Positions 20,883-34,116 of a DNA stretch of 64,000 nucleotides are shown piece by piece. A program made the translations under genes and the position numbers. How positions within the stretch are numbered: the stretch's first letter is position 1; every line of letters starts with the position of its first letter. The DNA comes from Rhizophagus clarus (lineage: Eukaryota; Glomeromycota; Glomeromycetes; Glomerales; Glomeraceae), in NCBI GenBank assembly GCA_015698045.1, contig BLAL01000079.1:947931-1011930 (forward strand), in the 5' to 3' direction. The notes below the pieces were generated by a model. It saw only the letters and a list, made by a program, of their open reading frames with translations, made no database searches and was not told where the DNA came from.

Positions 20883-23800
20883 TTCGGCTTGTTCCTTGTA
20901 GAATTTTTGCTTGATTTTTAAACGTGTGAAAGGCCGTTAGCGAGAAAGTTGTGGCTGTTTTATACACTAATTTGCTAGTTTATATAATTTTTTGATCATC
21001 CGGGATGTTCAAACAAAGTCTTTTCTTACTTTCCTTTTATAGAAACAATATTAATATAATCAGGCCGGAATTACGTACAGATTCTTTTATGACCTACGTT
21101 ATTCTAACTAACTTCCACAGCGAATCATTCGGAAAATCCAATTGGCCTAATAACAAGCCACAGTATACGCGTTAAGATTTATTGGCCAAAACAAAAAAAA
21201 AATCGATTCGAGTTTATTAAACACGTGATTTTTATTGGTCATACGATTTTGTATTTATGGAATTATAACAATATCACTATCAGCTATTGATATTGTTATT
21301 TTAAATACAATGTATGTAATACCAAAAAATACATTATATCTAGCTGATCTTTATTAATTTTTGTAGATCGTCTATATATTGTGATTGTATAATTCTTTTT
21401 TCGATTATTTATACCTTTTTTTTTACTCTTTGGAATTTGAATCCTATACATGGTTTATGTGAATAAAAGTGATAAGTGAGTATTATTGGCAAAAAATTTG
21501 ACAGTTATAAAGATGTTTATTTTATGGTTTGATATAAGAATAGGTTACAAAATCTTATAATTACTTGTAATAGAAACAAAATAAATGTAAAAGAGAAATA
21601 ATCACTTATTAACTTTATCCAAAAAATTATTAATAAGGTTTCTAATTGAATTAACAAATTAATCAACCAATTATAATGGCTAATATCCAATCATTATTTT
21701 ACATTCAGAAAATATATCTTAATTAAAATATTTTTATATAGCCAAAAATATATTAAACAAATTCCAATATCTATAAATTCTAATTATTACATTTTTAAGG
21801 GTTTTGTTTTTTATCACTCTTATAATATATTGCACCTTTATATAAAATTAAAAATAGTATTTTAAATCTTTTTAATATATTAAATAAATTGTAAAGTAAA
21901 TAAAAATATGTATATTATATGATTCTAAAAATATTTTTATAAGTATATAAAGTTTATATTAAAAAAAAATAAAGAATTAAAAAGTAGAAATATCAAAAAA
22001 TCACCATATCTGATATGTTAATTATTATCATATTTAAATATTTTTTTAATTTTAAAATTTTTTACTGAAATATTGATCTATTTATAATATGATAAATACT
22101 ATTATATATAAATTTATAAGTAAAATAAGTATCTCTTAAGTTAAAAAAACCATTGTTCAGATAGTTTTTAAAAAAAAATGTATTTATAAGCAAAATGATT
22201 TTTGATATTAAAAATTTTTTTTTAAATTTTATTTAATATGATTAATATTTAATTATATTCATTTTACTTATTATATATTACAGGTCACAGTATCTCTTAT
22301 ATATAGTATCACTTTTTTTTCATCTGAAAAAAGTTTTATTTTCTATTGATTTTATTATTTAATAAATTTAATTTTATTTAGAAAACTAGAAAAACAAAAG
22401 CTGTTATTAAGTTCAAAGTAAAATAGAATATAGGTTTAGTTCCTAAAATAAGCAAAATAATTAAAAATTATCTGAATATCTGAATATAATATTATTAAAT
22501 ACAGAAGTATATATAGTCTTTTATTACACTTTAAACTAATAATTTTTTTGGTTATTATTCAATCTTTTAAACATTTTATTTATAATAAATATTTGAATTA
22601 TTAATATGGTAATATAAAATTAATTCTTAAAAATTTGCAAAATACTTGAAATACTATAGTTTATAATATATAGTATTTATTATTATTTAGGTCAAATCAA
22701 ATAAAAAGTATATTTAATATAATTTTTTTCTTTTTTTTTATTCTTAAAATAGTTCTTAAATAACATTTATTTGCAATTTTGATTAGATAAAATTGATAAA
22801 AATTATATAATATTTAAGATTTAAGTTTTAATTAATTAATTAGGTTTTTCTTTTCTTATCTTTTTGATCTTAGATTTATGTTAAATATATTATCTGTTTA
22901 ATTTGATAATATTTTTAAGATAAATTACTTATTGATAATAAGTAATAAAATTTTATTTAAAGTTAAAATATTTAAAATATTTAAAATTCAAATTGGTTTT
23001 AAAACTAATTAATTGATATTAGTTTTAAGTAAATTACTAAATTTTGATACAATGATTAAAAAATATTATTATTAAAAATTATTTTTAGATTGTTTTTAAA
23101 TTTGGTATTAAATAATAATTTTATAATTATAATAAATAATAATATTAAAATTCAAGTTAATAATCTTTGCATTTAATGATCTGATTTTTATGATCTTTAT
23201 GTGGTTAGATTCAGCTCATCAAAAGGATTCTAATAATATGAGTTATATATTTGTAATATTAATATTGATAGAGCGAGTTATTTACATTTAAAATTTGGTA
23301 TTAAATTATAATTATAAAAATCATATAATTATAATGTAATTTTTGATTATTTTGATACTTTTGACCTTTTCAAGTTAAAATATTTTGGCTTTTAGATTTT
23401 AATTTCAACTTTATATATAGTTGGCATTAGTTATGCTGAATCTGTATATACTAAAAACTTATTATACTAAACTCAGGTTTATAGAACTGATTTTTTATAA
23501 TTAATTACATTGGATATAACAAATTTTATAATAAAATTTTATATACTGCATCTGAGTTCACCTTAATCAATCCTGATATATTAGCTATATATTTTTTATA
23601 TTAAACTATTATATGATTTATTATATTAATTAATACAATTATCTTATATATTGATACTATGTGATCTATATATCTTGTTTTTTCCTTTTTTCTTTTTCCA
23701 GTTGTTTACTTGCTTATTTGAACAAGGTATACCTTTTTGATATATTTTTCTATAAAAATACACTTAATTGTTATATATTTGCTATTATTAAATAAATAAA

Positions 23801-24660
23801 TAAATAAAGACTATACAGTCACTTTTTACATTTAAATAAATCACATACTTGTTATTTTATTGGTCAGAATTATATAATGAACTGTTCAGTATACAGCATA
23901 GATGCCATAGCAAACTCATTCTATACTGAACAAAATTACTGAAATATTGAATTTGGTATAATCAATAGCGACTGTATAATATTAACTGATTATATATTTT
24001 ATTTTAAACTTTTAGTTATTTAAGATTTAATTTATTTTAATAATATTTGAATTCTATTATATTTATTAAGTTATACTTTTTTAATTACAAAAATTTGCTG
24101 TTTTATTTTAATTATTACTTTTAAAATATGATATAAATTTTATATTATTTTTCTTTTCTTAATATTTTTTCTGAAAAATCTATTTTATTTCAATACAAAT
24201 AAATATTTAAATAAAATCAGAAAGAACTTTATAAAATGATTTTTAATATAAATTTATCTTTATTTATTATGCATTATTTAATAGATTTTTCAATATTTTT
24301 TCATTTATAAGTTATTATAATTGCAAAAATTAGTAATAACTGACTTTATTAATTAATTTTTTTTATATTAGGTATTAGAATAAATACAATAAGTATCTTT
24401 TTAATAAAACTGCAAAAAAGAATACTTGAGTTAAAATTGATATTTCAAATAATGAGCTTATTTTCTAATCTTTAATTCTAAATTATTTTAAAAAAATTTT
24501 TCAGTTAAATAGAATCAATCATATTATCATATAGAATACAATACTAGTGGGAAAAATCATATTACATTAAAAAAAGTAAGGCAGGTATCATATACGTTAA
24601 ATATAAAAAATTGCTTAAATTTGCATTGAGCTTATTGAGCTTTTACATTCTATTTTTTTA
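20883..24660. other. Long AT-rich gene desert
   Basis: About 3.8 kb with no credible coding frame on either strand. 21600-24600 is extremely AT-rich with short ttaattaa- and tatataa-like words. One small TIR element (23816-23974) is the only structured item I can support. Confidence 0.55.
23816..23974. mobile_element. 159-bp MITE with TA target duplication
   Basis: The ends CAGTCACT and AGCGACTG are imperfect inverted repeats flanked by TA on both sides. A second inverted pair, gttcagtata and tatactgaac, lies inside. The pattern is that of Tc1/mariner/pogo-type miniature elements, with no coding capacity. Confidence 0.55.
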
Positions 24661-24689
24661 TAACTAAACTTTTGATCCTAATATTTTTT

Positions 24690-25620
24690 TTATAGGTAAA
24701 GATGAGCATCCTAAAAAGAAAAGAGACTTGGAAGCCTTCAAGCATACTGGTGCAGTATAAAACAATAAACTCCCAGTTATTGTTGTTTATGTCAATATCA
24801 CCAGCTATAGTAAACTGGATATCTTGCAAATTCCTGAGGGTTGACCTTGTATCACCATGTTAATAACTCAAATTAAAAATTGAATAATAACCGGGAAATT
24901 ATTTTTTCATAATATCTGGGCAAAATTAGATTAATTAAATAATAAAATGAATAGAAAATGGAATTTTTTTTTTCGGGTGAAAGAGAGGGGGATACTATGC
25001 ATAGGGGGGGATATACGGAATTTAGACTAGAAGTTCTCAAAATGAGGCTAAAATGAGTGCGGATCACCGAAAACACATTGCTGTATTTGTCAGCAGTGAA
25101 GGTTCGGTTCCTAGAAGGATGGAATGTAAGTATTGGCAATGTTTTTGTGCTCCTGAAAATAGCATTACTTCTTATATTCGTAGTTCCTGGTCACGTGCAA
25201 AACCTGTAATGGAATCGGTGACTTTGATAAGGAAGAATCAATGGAGTATCTGGTTAGAAGAAAGATGCGAAAAAATTATATGATTTGATTGGGATCGCAT
25301 TGAAGAGCTAAAGACTGTGGCGGATGACTTTCTGGCTGGACAAAAATCCAAAAGGAGAAATTAGTCTATTTCATTGATCAACTTTGTCTTGTATTAAATT
25401 TTTATTTTCCTTGCAGTCATTAAGCACAAATATTAACCGAAGTCAAGAAGAAATTTAAATCTGCCAAACTCCTTCAGGATCAGACTCACTATGAAGCTGG
25501 AAAAGATGTAATTCGCTGAACTCTGAGGAGATTGATATTGATTTATTTAGAAATATTTTAAGGACGAAAATGTTAGTGAAGTTTTAGGGCTAATGTGTTT
25601 GCATATCATCCGTCAAGAGA
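24690..25620 (+). pseudogene. Decayed coding remnant, unidentified
   Basis: The base composition rises abruptly in GC compared with the desert to the left. Frame fragments can be strung together with shifts and stops: 25053-25283 (SADHRKHIAVFVSSEGSV, YIRSSWSRAKPVMESV), then DWDRIEELKTVADDF and LTEVKKKFKSAKLLQDQ. There is no clean splice path. I recognise no family. It may be an inactivated single-copy gene or transposon. Confidence 0.35.
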
Positions 25621-26111
25621 TACTGTGACATTTCGGTCACAATCAGTATGATACTTTATTCAGGAAAACTCCAGTATATTCACTAGAGAAAAATTCACTA
25701 AATAAGACCGTGATTTACATTTTTAAAGAAAATATAAAATCTGCATAGGATTATACAAAGTAATATATACATGTTAATAAATAATAAAAGCTTATTTTAT
25801 CGCGAAGATATATTTTTTCCATAATTTATTATGAATTTTTGATGTGAAGTTTTTAAATTTACATTTATATTCTAAAAACTTATAAGCTTGATACATTGTT
25901 ATTGTATATTTATATTTTTTTTTTATAGTTATAATATTCAGTATTTTTTTTTTTTATAATTCAAGGCTTCTCTAGCATGTATACTGCATAATAATGTTTA
26001 AATATAATCAAGTGGTAATTTTTTATATGATTATATTAGTTTCAAAAATAAAAAAAAAAATAAAAATTCTATTGGCTGAATTTGTGATCCGTGTATAATA
26101 ATACATTTAAA

Positions 26112-28832
26112 TTATAAATCTTCATGTGTTGTAGTTTTTACAGGAATTTCACTTTTACTGCTTACTTCTATTGTGCTTTTGCTTTGAATGTTTGATTCTG
26201 TTATTAAAACTTTTTGTAATTGAGAAATTCTTGCAGCAAAAGTAGCAACTTCTTTATCATAAGATTCCCATTCTGGAACTTGACGTCTTGCACGATCAAG
26301 TTTTGGTTCTTTTGTTAATGGATTATTACACTAATAAAAGAGTATAAATTATTTTGTTTATATATATTTATAACAAAAAAAAAAAATTCCTTTTAAACTT
26401 ACCAAGTCAATGGTCCTTGCTCTTTCAAATGATTCATCACTACACCAAGTTTCACACCAAAGCCATTCAAGCGGTAAAGAAAATATTGGTACAATATGTT
26501 GCATATTATTAGGTAAATCCTGATCTAAATTAGCCAATGAATTTGGGTCTATGCTAAGTGATTGATACTGTCCACGTATTTGATCTCCTGCTGCCATATG
26601 ACGGAATCGTTGCAAGTCTACGACATACAATGCACTATTTTATAGAAAACTCTATTAATTAAATTTCATTTACCGAAATAACATGATAGCTTATCATACC
26701 TAATGTGATATGATTTTCCTTTTAAATGATCCTTCCAATATCCATGTTTCCAAAATCGAAATCCATCCATTTCCGGCCTATTGTCACAAAATGGTGTATA
26801 CCCATATGGAGCTCCTTGGAGATCCATATCGACTAATTCTTTTAAGTCTGCTCGTACAATTTGATCTGCATCAACAAATATAACTTTATCCAGATCGAGC
26901 GGAAAAAGTACATCAAGGAATAAGATCTTGTATCTAAAAATGTAAATTACAAATGTTAATAAGTAATCAATGACCTTTTTTCAAAATAGAAATAATTCTT
27001 TGATGTTACCCCCAGATAGTTCTTTGCTTTTCTTTTTGTGCTCTTAACCAATGCGGCCATTTATATGTAACAAGTTCATATTCAAAGTTATATTCTTTAG
27101 CCATATGTGGGATAAAATCCTATAATAACGATATGTTAAAGGTTTATATCATAAATAAATGGGTACAACTAACTTCAAATTTACCTTGAAAGATGGTGAT
27201 AAAAAGTTTTCGATAAACCAAAATTTAACACGACTTTTTGTATGCTTCAATACACTTAGAATCATTATAGACAAAAATCTTTCATAAAGATGTCCAGATG
27301 CCACAGAAAATATATTGATTTCTGCTTTATTCTTAGAAACATTTTTCGAAAATCTTTATTTTAAAAAGAAGAAACAATTAATATTTTTTAAAATCTTGAT
27401 TAAAAAAAATATCCACACTGCAAGATGGAAATATACTCACTTGTTTACAAAATAATTCCAAATTCCATCTTTTTCTTCAAATTTTAATACATCTTCATTT
27501 TCTTTACCAGGTTTCCTGGTAAACCTTGGATAAATAATCAATCCTTCGAAATTATTCAATACTATTTCATTACCAATTTCTTCAACATTACGACTATACC
27601 ATCCTTCACTTCCGACACTTTGGATATTAAATATTTCCGATGACTTTCCTTCTCTTAAACTAAATGTCCATATACCAGGATTTGCTTTTAATTGCAAATA
27701 TCCAAGATTTGCCATTACAATAGTATCTACCATTACAGGATTATTTTTTGTACCAAGTACAATTTGTAGCCCACTTGGCGGTGCTTGTAGTGTCATATCG
27801 CGTGCATGACCTTCAATAAGAATATTCTTTAATTCAAATACTGATTCTACTCCTTTTATCCTCAAACGAGAATCTAAATTCGCTAACCGAATATTATCTA
27901 AATCGTGAATAGAAACTTTAGGTGTTACTAGCCATGCTTGAATTACATCCATTCCGAGCGTTAACAAAGGATCTTCGGGTAAATTCGAAAAATGGGCGGA
28001 TGGGGCAATTAAGTTTCTATAAAAAAAATGATATTAAATAAAAAAGATGACGTAGGCAAATAAATCCTTGTCTAAATATATTTTACCCGGTCGTAGTGTT
28101 AAATTTCAATTTCGGTTCTAATACATAACGATAAAATCTTTTTATCGGAATTTCAACCAAATTCATTTTTGGATTAAAATATAACTCAATAGCAACTCCA
28201 TCAATTTGTGATAATATCTAAAATTGATCGCAATAAATGAATTTTTTTTTTTACAAAATAATTAAAATGAAAGCATTTACATTTATTTACCTCTAATATC
28301 GTAGACCATTTTTGTGCCGTTTCGCTTAATGGGTCAATTAAGACACTAATCTTGTATAAGGCTGCCTCTGTATCGCCAATAACAATTTTGCTAAAATGTA
28401 ATAACAATAATTAATCACGCATATTATTAAATTTACATCTATTTTTTTATTTTTTATTTCTTACCTATGTTCTGATTTTAACTTTTTGAATGAAAGATCA
28501 CGCTTTAAGTCTTGTCCACCAAAAAGTCCGAGAGGAACATCTGATATCATAGAAGTAGCTATTATAGAAGTTGCTTTAGAAATAAAGTCCGAATAATTGG
28601 ACCTAGAACGTAAAATAAAATTAATAAAAAATTTATTAAATTCAATATCAAAATAATAAATAAATTTACCTGTTTAATTGCACTGTTAGATTAGCTGCTT
28701 TTGCTGCATTTATTACAGGTTCGATACGCTCTGAGAATTCTATATCAATCAATAATCTGAAATCGTCTACAATGAACAAGTCTTCTTTAATAAAAGGTCC
28801 TACAACCTATTAATTATTTGATAGAGAAGATT

Positions 28833-28866
<34 letters not shown>

Positions 28867-31800
28867 AGATAACAATTGGTTTGCAACAGGTATAGAAGAA
28901 GCACATACACGACCGTTAACTATGATAGCAGTATCATTTTCATTCAATTTCAACGTTTTACGTGTAAGTGAATTCCATTCTTTCCAGTAAGTTTGTGATT
29001 TTACTTTGTCAGCAAATTGCCATCCAAAAGATCTAGCAGGGTTGATGCTTTCAGAATCTGGAATTGGTATCTCTTGTGATTCTGTTTGTTCAATAAATGG
29101 CATTTTAATATTATCTTCTATATTAAGATATTCTTCGATAGCTTCTTTGAGAATTTTTGGTAAATCTGGCATATCTACAGTATTTGCTTCAGAACTGTGT
29201 AATATAAAATAAATAAAAGAAGATAGACTAATGTCTTCGCGTGCACTAGGTTGAGTTGAAGGATTATGAATGAATGCTATGCGCACATTTGACGATTCAT
29301 CCTGAATAAATACTATTGTTAATAAAATTTTCTTTTTTTTTTTTAATTGATAATTAATAAGATATTAATATATTACCAAATACTTTAAAGCTTCTAGTCC
29401 TTGCCTAGCTCCATATTCACTGTCAAAATTAGTTATAAGTAATAATGATATAGGTACTTCATTATCATCTTGTTTCGCTATAGACAATATAAAATTTAAT
29501 AAACGTGTGCTCGCTATAAACTTTATAAAAAGCAATAATATATGGAATATGCAAATTTACTTGAATAAATATATCTTATATTGTTTAGTTTTTCGTCGCT
29601 TTCATGTTTTTTATCTACTAAATTTATGACATTCAAGGGTTGTGAATCCGATACGAACACATGAGGGTTTCTTCTAGACGGGACTCTTGGTAAAGTCATA
29701 AAATATTCAAATATATCTGTATGATCGGATATTTCACCAACATACACCTACATTAAATATAAATATACATATATAATTAATTTTAATTTTGATTGTTAAA
29801 GTCGATTAATTTTTACTTACTTTCTGCTGTATGAATACGGTGTGTTCGGTGATAGTTTGAACCATATCTCTCTGATAATTCTATAAATAATAGAGATGTA
29901 AAGTGAATTGTAATTACTATAATGTCTATATCATATCGAATCAGCGCGTGTGAGATAGTAAGTTATTTGTCCTTCAAATTGATCATTCCTTATTAAAATA
30001 AATTGCTTACATCATCTATATCAAAATATTTTCCATTAACAAATAAAGCACCTTTTCCTTTTCCATCGGCATTTATTCTAAATTTATTAATAAATTCTGT
30101 TGCGCCAGAAATCTGTTCTTCAAGTGAAGATTCAGTATCAGACTTGGTAAAATAGTCAAAAGATTTAACTGATGTTTCATCCTTGGGTGTTTGATCATTA
30201 GTAACTTTGTTGAATTGCTTTTCTGCAATTTTAACTATATTAGCTGAAGGTGAATTTTTTAATTCATTAAGGACCTATGAAAAATAAAATAAATTTTTTT
30301 TACGAATTTACGAATTTAAATCATATAAAATTTAAACATTAGTTAATTATAAATTTGTTACATGCTAACCTCTGAAAAAAATTGCATGATTGAAGGAATT
30401 GTATACTGATCAATAAGGTAATAGAATATCTTTGCCATTATTATAGCTTTAAAAGTAAAAAAAAAAAAAATAAGTGATTTTTGCGAAATTTTAAGACAGA
30501 ATTAACATTATTGATGATCACTTACATTCATTTTTTTCTTTAATCACGAGTGGAATAAGACCAAATCTAATTGGAATATTCCTTTCAATGAACATTTTAG
30601 TGTCATTGATAATTTCGAGACCTTTCATGGATGATAAATCGATAACGAATAACACGTTAAACAAGTTTTTGCGTATATATCTCATTTGTCCCGGATAAAT
30701 GGGTTGAAGGATCTAATTAGATGTAATTTGTATGTAAATAATTATTGAAGTCCAATAAAAACTAAAATATAAAAATAAGAAATAATAGTATACATCAAAC
30801 ATTCTAGGTGGCCAATTCTTATATCTTTTATCTTTTTCTATATCGTTAAACCAAGTTATAATATTTTTTTTTTCCGATTTATCGCGAACATCAAAAATTC
30901 CTTTAACTAAATCTTGAGAAGATTTTAATTCCAAGATAATAGGTGAAGCAAGCAATTCAACAGCTTGCCGTGAAGTCATATTAAGGCTCATAAGTGACAA
31001 TACATTTTGTCTTTCACGTCGAAGAAGTTTCAATAAACTAAAAAAAAAATTATCATTATTTAGGGTTTAGTAATAAAATTAGTTAAATGTTATCTCCTCA
31101 AAGTCGACTCTTACCTGAATGGATCAACGGAACTTGGGTCAACTGTCAGTCCGTTGAGCCAAAAAGAGTTGGAATCTAATCCGACATAATTTTGATTTAT
31201 TTTGATTTCTTGTTTAAGCGATGAATTAAGATTAAGCTGCGCGATATGATAAGAATATTTTGGTAAATTCTGTGACAATTGTGCAAGTGTTGACAAAGGA
31301 TTTGGTGAAGAAATAATGAACTGAGTAGCTTTTAAGCCAAGGTCTTTATACAAAAAATAATTGTGTAAGTAATATACTCTAATTACTAGATTTTTTATTT
31401 GAAAAATTTATTAAATACCTTTAATTGCACTTGTCGTAAGTGGCTTAATCTCGGATATGTCTTCATCAAATAAATGCTCGTTTAACTTGTCGCTGTGCGA
31501 GTCATTATAAGATTCAGAGTTTTCATTTTCCTTTTCATTATGATCGTCTAATCATACAAGAATTACGTTAAAAAGGTTTGCATGTTTTTGATTATTTGCA
31601 AAAATGAAAACATTACCAGATTCGACTTTACGATCATCAATTACAATGTAATCAGTTTTCTTTAATGCTAATTCCACTCCATATCCAGCAAGATATAAAG
31701 AATTTTGACTACCCTTAGGAGGTTTATATCGTAAAACATACTCGGCTTTTTCATTATTAACCAAATCGGTTATAAATTGATGAAAAGGTACAAAACTTGG

Positions 31801-31951
31801 TGAAGATATGTCAGCATATAATATAATCAATGGTTTTGTGGTTCCCGCATTAGAAGATAAAACATGATCAAATGACAGAAGTTTTGGATGTTGATCAGAA
31901 CTATTTAAACATGATCAAATATGATATTAATAAAAATATATAACATATCAC

Positions 31952-31982
<31 letters not shown>

Positions 31983-32608
31983 TTTTACCTATTAGGAAGT
32001 TTATCAAAACTTCCGGTCTTGCTAATTCCGGTCAACTTTTTAAAATTTTCGACATTACAAGCCTGATGACCATGCCAATCAACCCAAACTTCACATTCAG
32101 GATTGAAATTAACATCAAACTCCTGTTTGCTTGGCACTACGGTCGTATTGTAATAATGGTAATAAGCTTGAATCGCTGGAGCAGTCGTATGAAGTGAAAG
32201 AGAGAATTCGAGAATTGATATTGACGTTGGTGTTGATAAATACTGTTTTGATTCGATAACATCAAGTGCCGCATTATATACTTCATGATAAGTTAATTCG
32301 GAAGAAAATAATCCTTGGTTTATAAATTCATTTATAAGTGGATAATACGCTGTAGAATTATCTATCGAAACAGATTCTCTTGAAATTAAAACAAAATTAT
32401 TAATATAATATGTGTTAAATATAATTTATGCTTGAAATACAAAATGAATTAATACATACATTATTTCAAGTAATAAATGAGGAGCATCCCAAGAAGTTTT
32501 TAACCATGTTTGAACAGGAGGAGTTTCCGCTTTAGAAACTATGAATATTATACAGAATAAATATGACACCAGTAATAAGGTGTTATACCTTAATTTTTTT
32601 AATACCAT
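26112..32608 (-). CDS. UGGT: UDP-glucose:glycoprotein glucosyltransferase, 23 exons, 1591 aa
   Basis: Transcript-order exons: 32608-32460, 32378-31989, 31900-31617, 31547-31419, 31343-31115, 31037-30794, 30712-30526, 30446-30370, 30274-30011, 29880-29821, 29747-29561, 29513-29377, 29301-28909, 28806-28670, 28602-28465, 28390-28291, 28217-28087, 28016-27441, 27353-27185, 27119-27010, 26933-26700, 26634-26403 and 26330-26112. Every junction keeps the frame. The protein has a signal peptide ([18 protein letters not shown]), a long thioredoxin-fold folding-sensor region, and a C-terminal GT24 catalytic domain. That domain contains [19 protein letters not shown], the DAD metal/UDP site at 1385-1387 ([11 protein letters not shown]), [11 protein letters not shown] and [12 protein letters not shown]. 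It ends HEDL, an ER-retrieval signal. In the ER lumen it re-glucosylates N-glycans on misfolded proteins, recalling them to calnexin. It is complete, with no broken motif. Confidence 0.96.
28835..28861. repeat. (AT)n microsatellite in a UGGT intron
   Basis: About 12 AT dinucleotides lie in the intron between the exons ending at 28909 and starting at 28806. Likely length-polymorphic. Confidence 0.9.
31951..31981. repeat. (AAT)n microsatellite in a UGGT intron
   Basis: About nine or ten AAT triplets within the intron between 31989 and 31900. A similar short run lies at 45107-45131 in a VPS11 intron. Confidence 0.9.
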
Positions 32609-34116
32609 TTAAAAAAGAGTCTCGAGTTTAACTTTCGGATCGACATTACAAAATTGGTCACGTTTATCTGAGAATTTCATATTCACGTGACACGCAGTGT
32701 AAAAAAAACGTTCTACGTAAATACGTGTAAAATAAATTTCAGCGATTTTGCGCTAGAATTGTTTTCAATGGCAATTCAAATATTAATTATGTTTTAGTTG
32801 AATGATTTAGTTTTAGCGTGAAATGTTGATCATATCGTTCCTTCTTCTCATGTGACTGGTATTTCCTATGAGCTTTGATGTTCGAAAAAAAGATCTTTTA
32901 GGTTCGTAGTGTAAGATTAGATCTTGATATAGTTCGAGCTTAGTAATGATCCTATTTTCAACAGTATGCACTATTTAATGACAATTCCTAATTAGACAAT
33001 TCGTCCTACACGAAACACCGTGTATATACTTTTCACATTCATTAAACACACTTTTTTTCATTACAGAGTAAGATTAAGCGTGAAAACTACACTATTTCTA
33101 TCAAAATTTTTCTCGACATTTTAATTCCGAAAATTTTTAAAGTTAAAGATATTTTGTTTATTTGATTATAATGAAAGAAAAAAGGGTTGAAAGGTACAAG
33201 TACACAACATTTATATTTTGCAGCAAATATCGAATGACTGACTAGATTATCGGAGAAATCATAACTAGAATAAGCGAGCAAGAGAAGCAGAGTATACTAT
33301 AAAGTTTACGCTGATCAATCCTAAAATGAGGTTATCTTATTCTTGCTATTAAAAATATATTTTCCCGTACCTTAGACGGAATTTCTCCGTTACGAATGTG
33401 TCTTTATTAATATTAGTGTTTTCTTTGTATGTAACAATAATAATTGTCACGATTCTACTTTATCCATTATTGGAAAATTTTTATAATGATACCGTGTTAA
33501 ATGTATTTTCTAATTATGTACTGTAATTTGCATATACGTTAAATTGGAAGAACAATGAAAAATAGAAACACAAGAAAAATTTCTGCATTAATTATCACAT
33601 TAACACATTCTAATAATTAACTATAATTATTATATATATTGTGCCTTATCGTGACAAATAAACATGATGAATCAAAAAGTGATACAAGATTCAGTTTATT
33701 TATTTATTTTATTCATTTCCAGAAATTTTAACATGTCACGAAAAATTAGGCGTTTAATTGATTACGATGTCTAGGAGAAAGATCATCATTTAGCATAAAA
33801 ATGAGTAAGTTCGGATTTATATGACCGTGGTTTCTTTTATGTAATGTTATTTTTATTTATTGTTTTACGTGTTATTAGAGTTGCATTGTGTAATAGTAGT
33901 CGGCATTCATTAGATTCTCATAAAATTAGGCCACGTCGTGGTTTTTTTTGGTTATCTGATAATAATCATCGCTTTTCATAGTGAAAAATAATTTTATCCT
34001 TTTTAAATATTACTCAATTTTTTATTTTTTCTTTTTTTTTTTCCTATATCTGTAAATACATATAATTTCATTCTTAAAATACAATCCATTTCCTTTATAC
34101 ATAATAATTAGTAACA
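32609..34116. other. Divergent promoter region between UGGT and the pseudokinase gene
   Basis: 1.5 kb, no coding. The UGGT-proximal part (32640-32760) has several ACGT-core sites, including CACGTG at 32684 and TACGTG at 32722. The rest is AT-rich with no recognised element. Confidence 0.5.
32684..32727. promoter_or_regulatory. CACGTG and TACGTG sites upstream of UGGT
   Basis: CACGTG lies at 32684-32689 and TACGTG at 32722-32727, about 75-120 bp before the UGGT start. ACGTG is the core bound by Hac1/XBP1-type bZIP factors of the unfolded protein response, and TACGTG is the yeast UPRE-2 core. Function here is inferred from position and target gene only. Confidence 0.35.

Noticed and set aside
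28810-28908. Extension of a UGGT exon through [15 protein letters not shown] into an IYIYIY run
   Set aside because: Using GTATGT at 28908 as donor removes it and joins NGR directly to VVGPF, as the family requires. The run is an (AT)n microsatellite in the intron.
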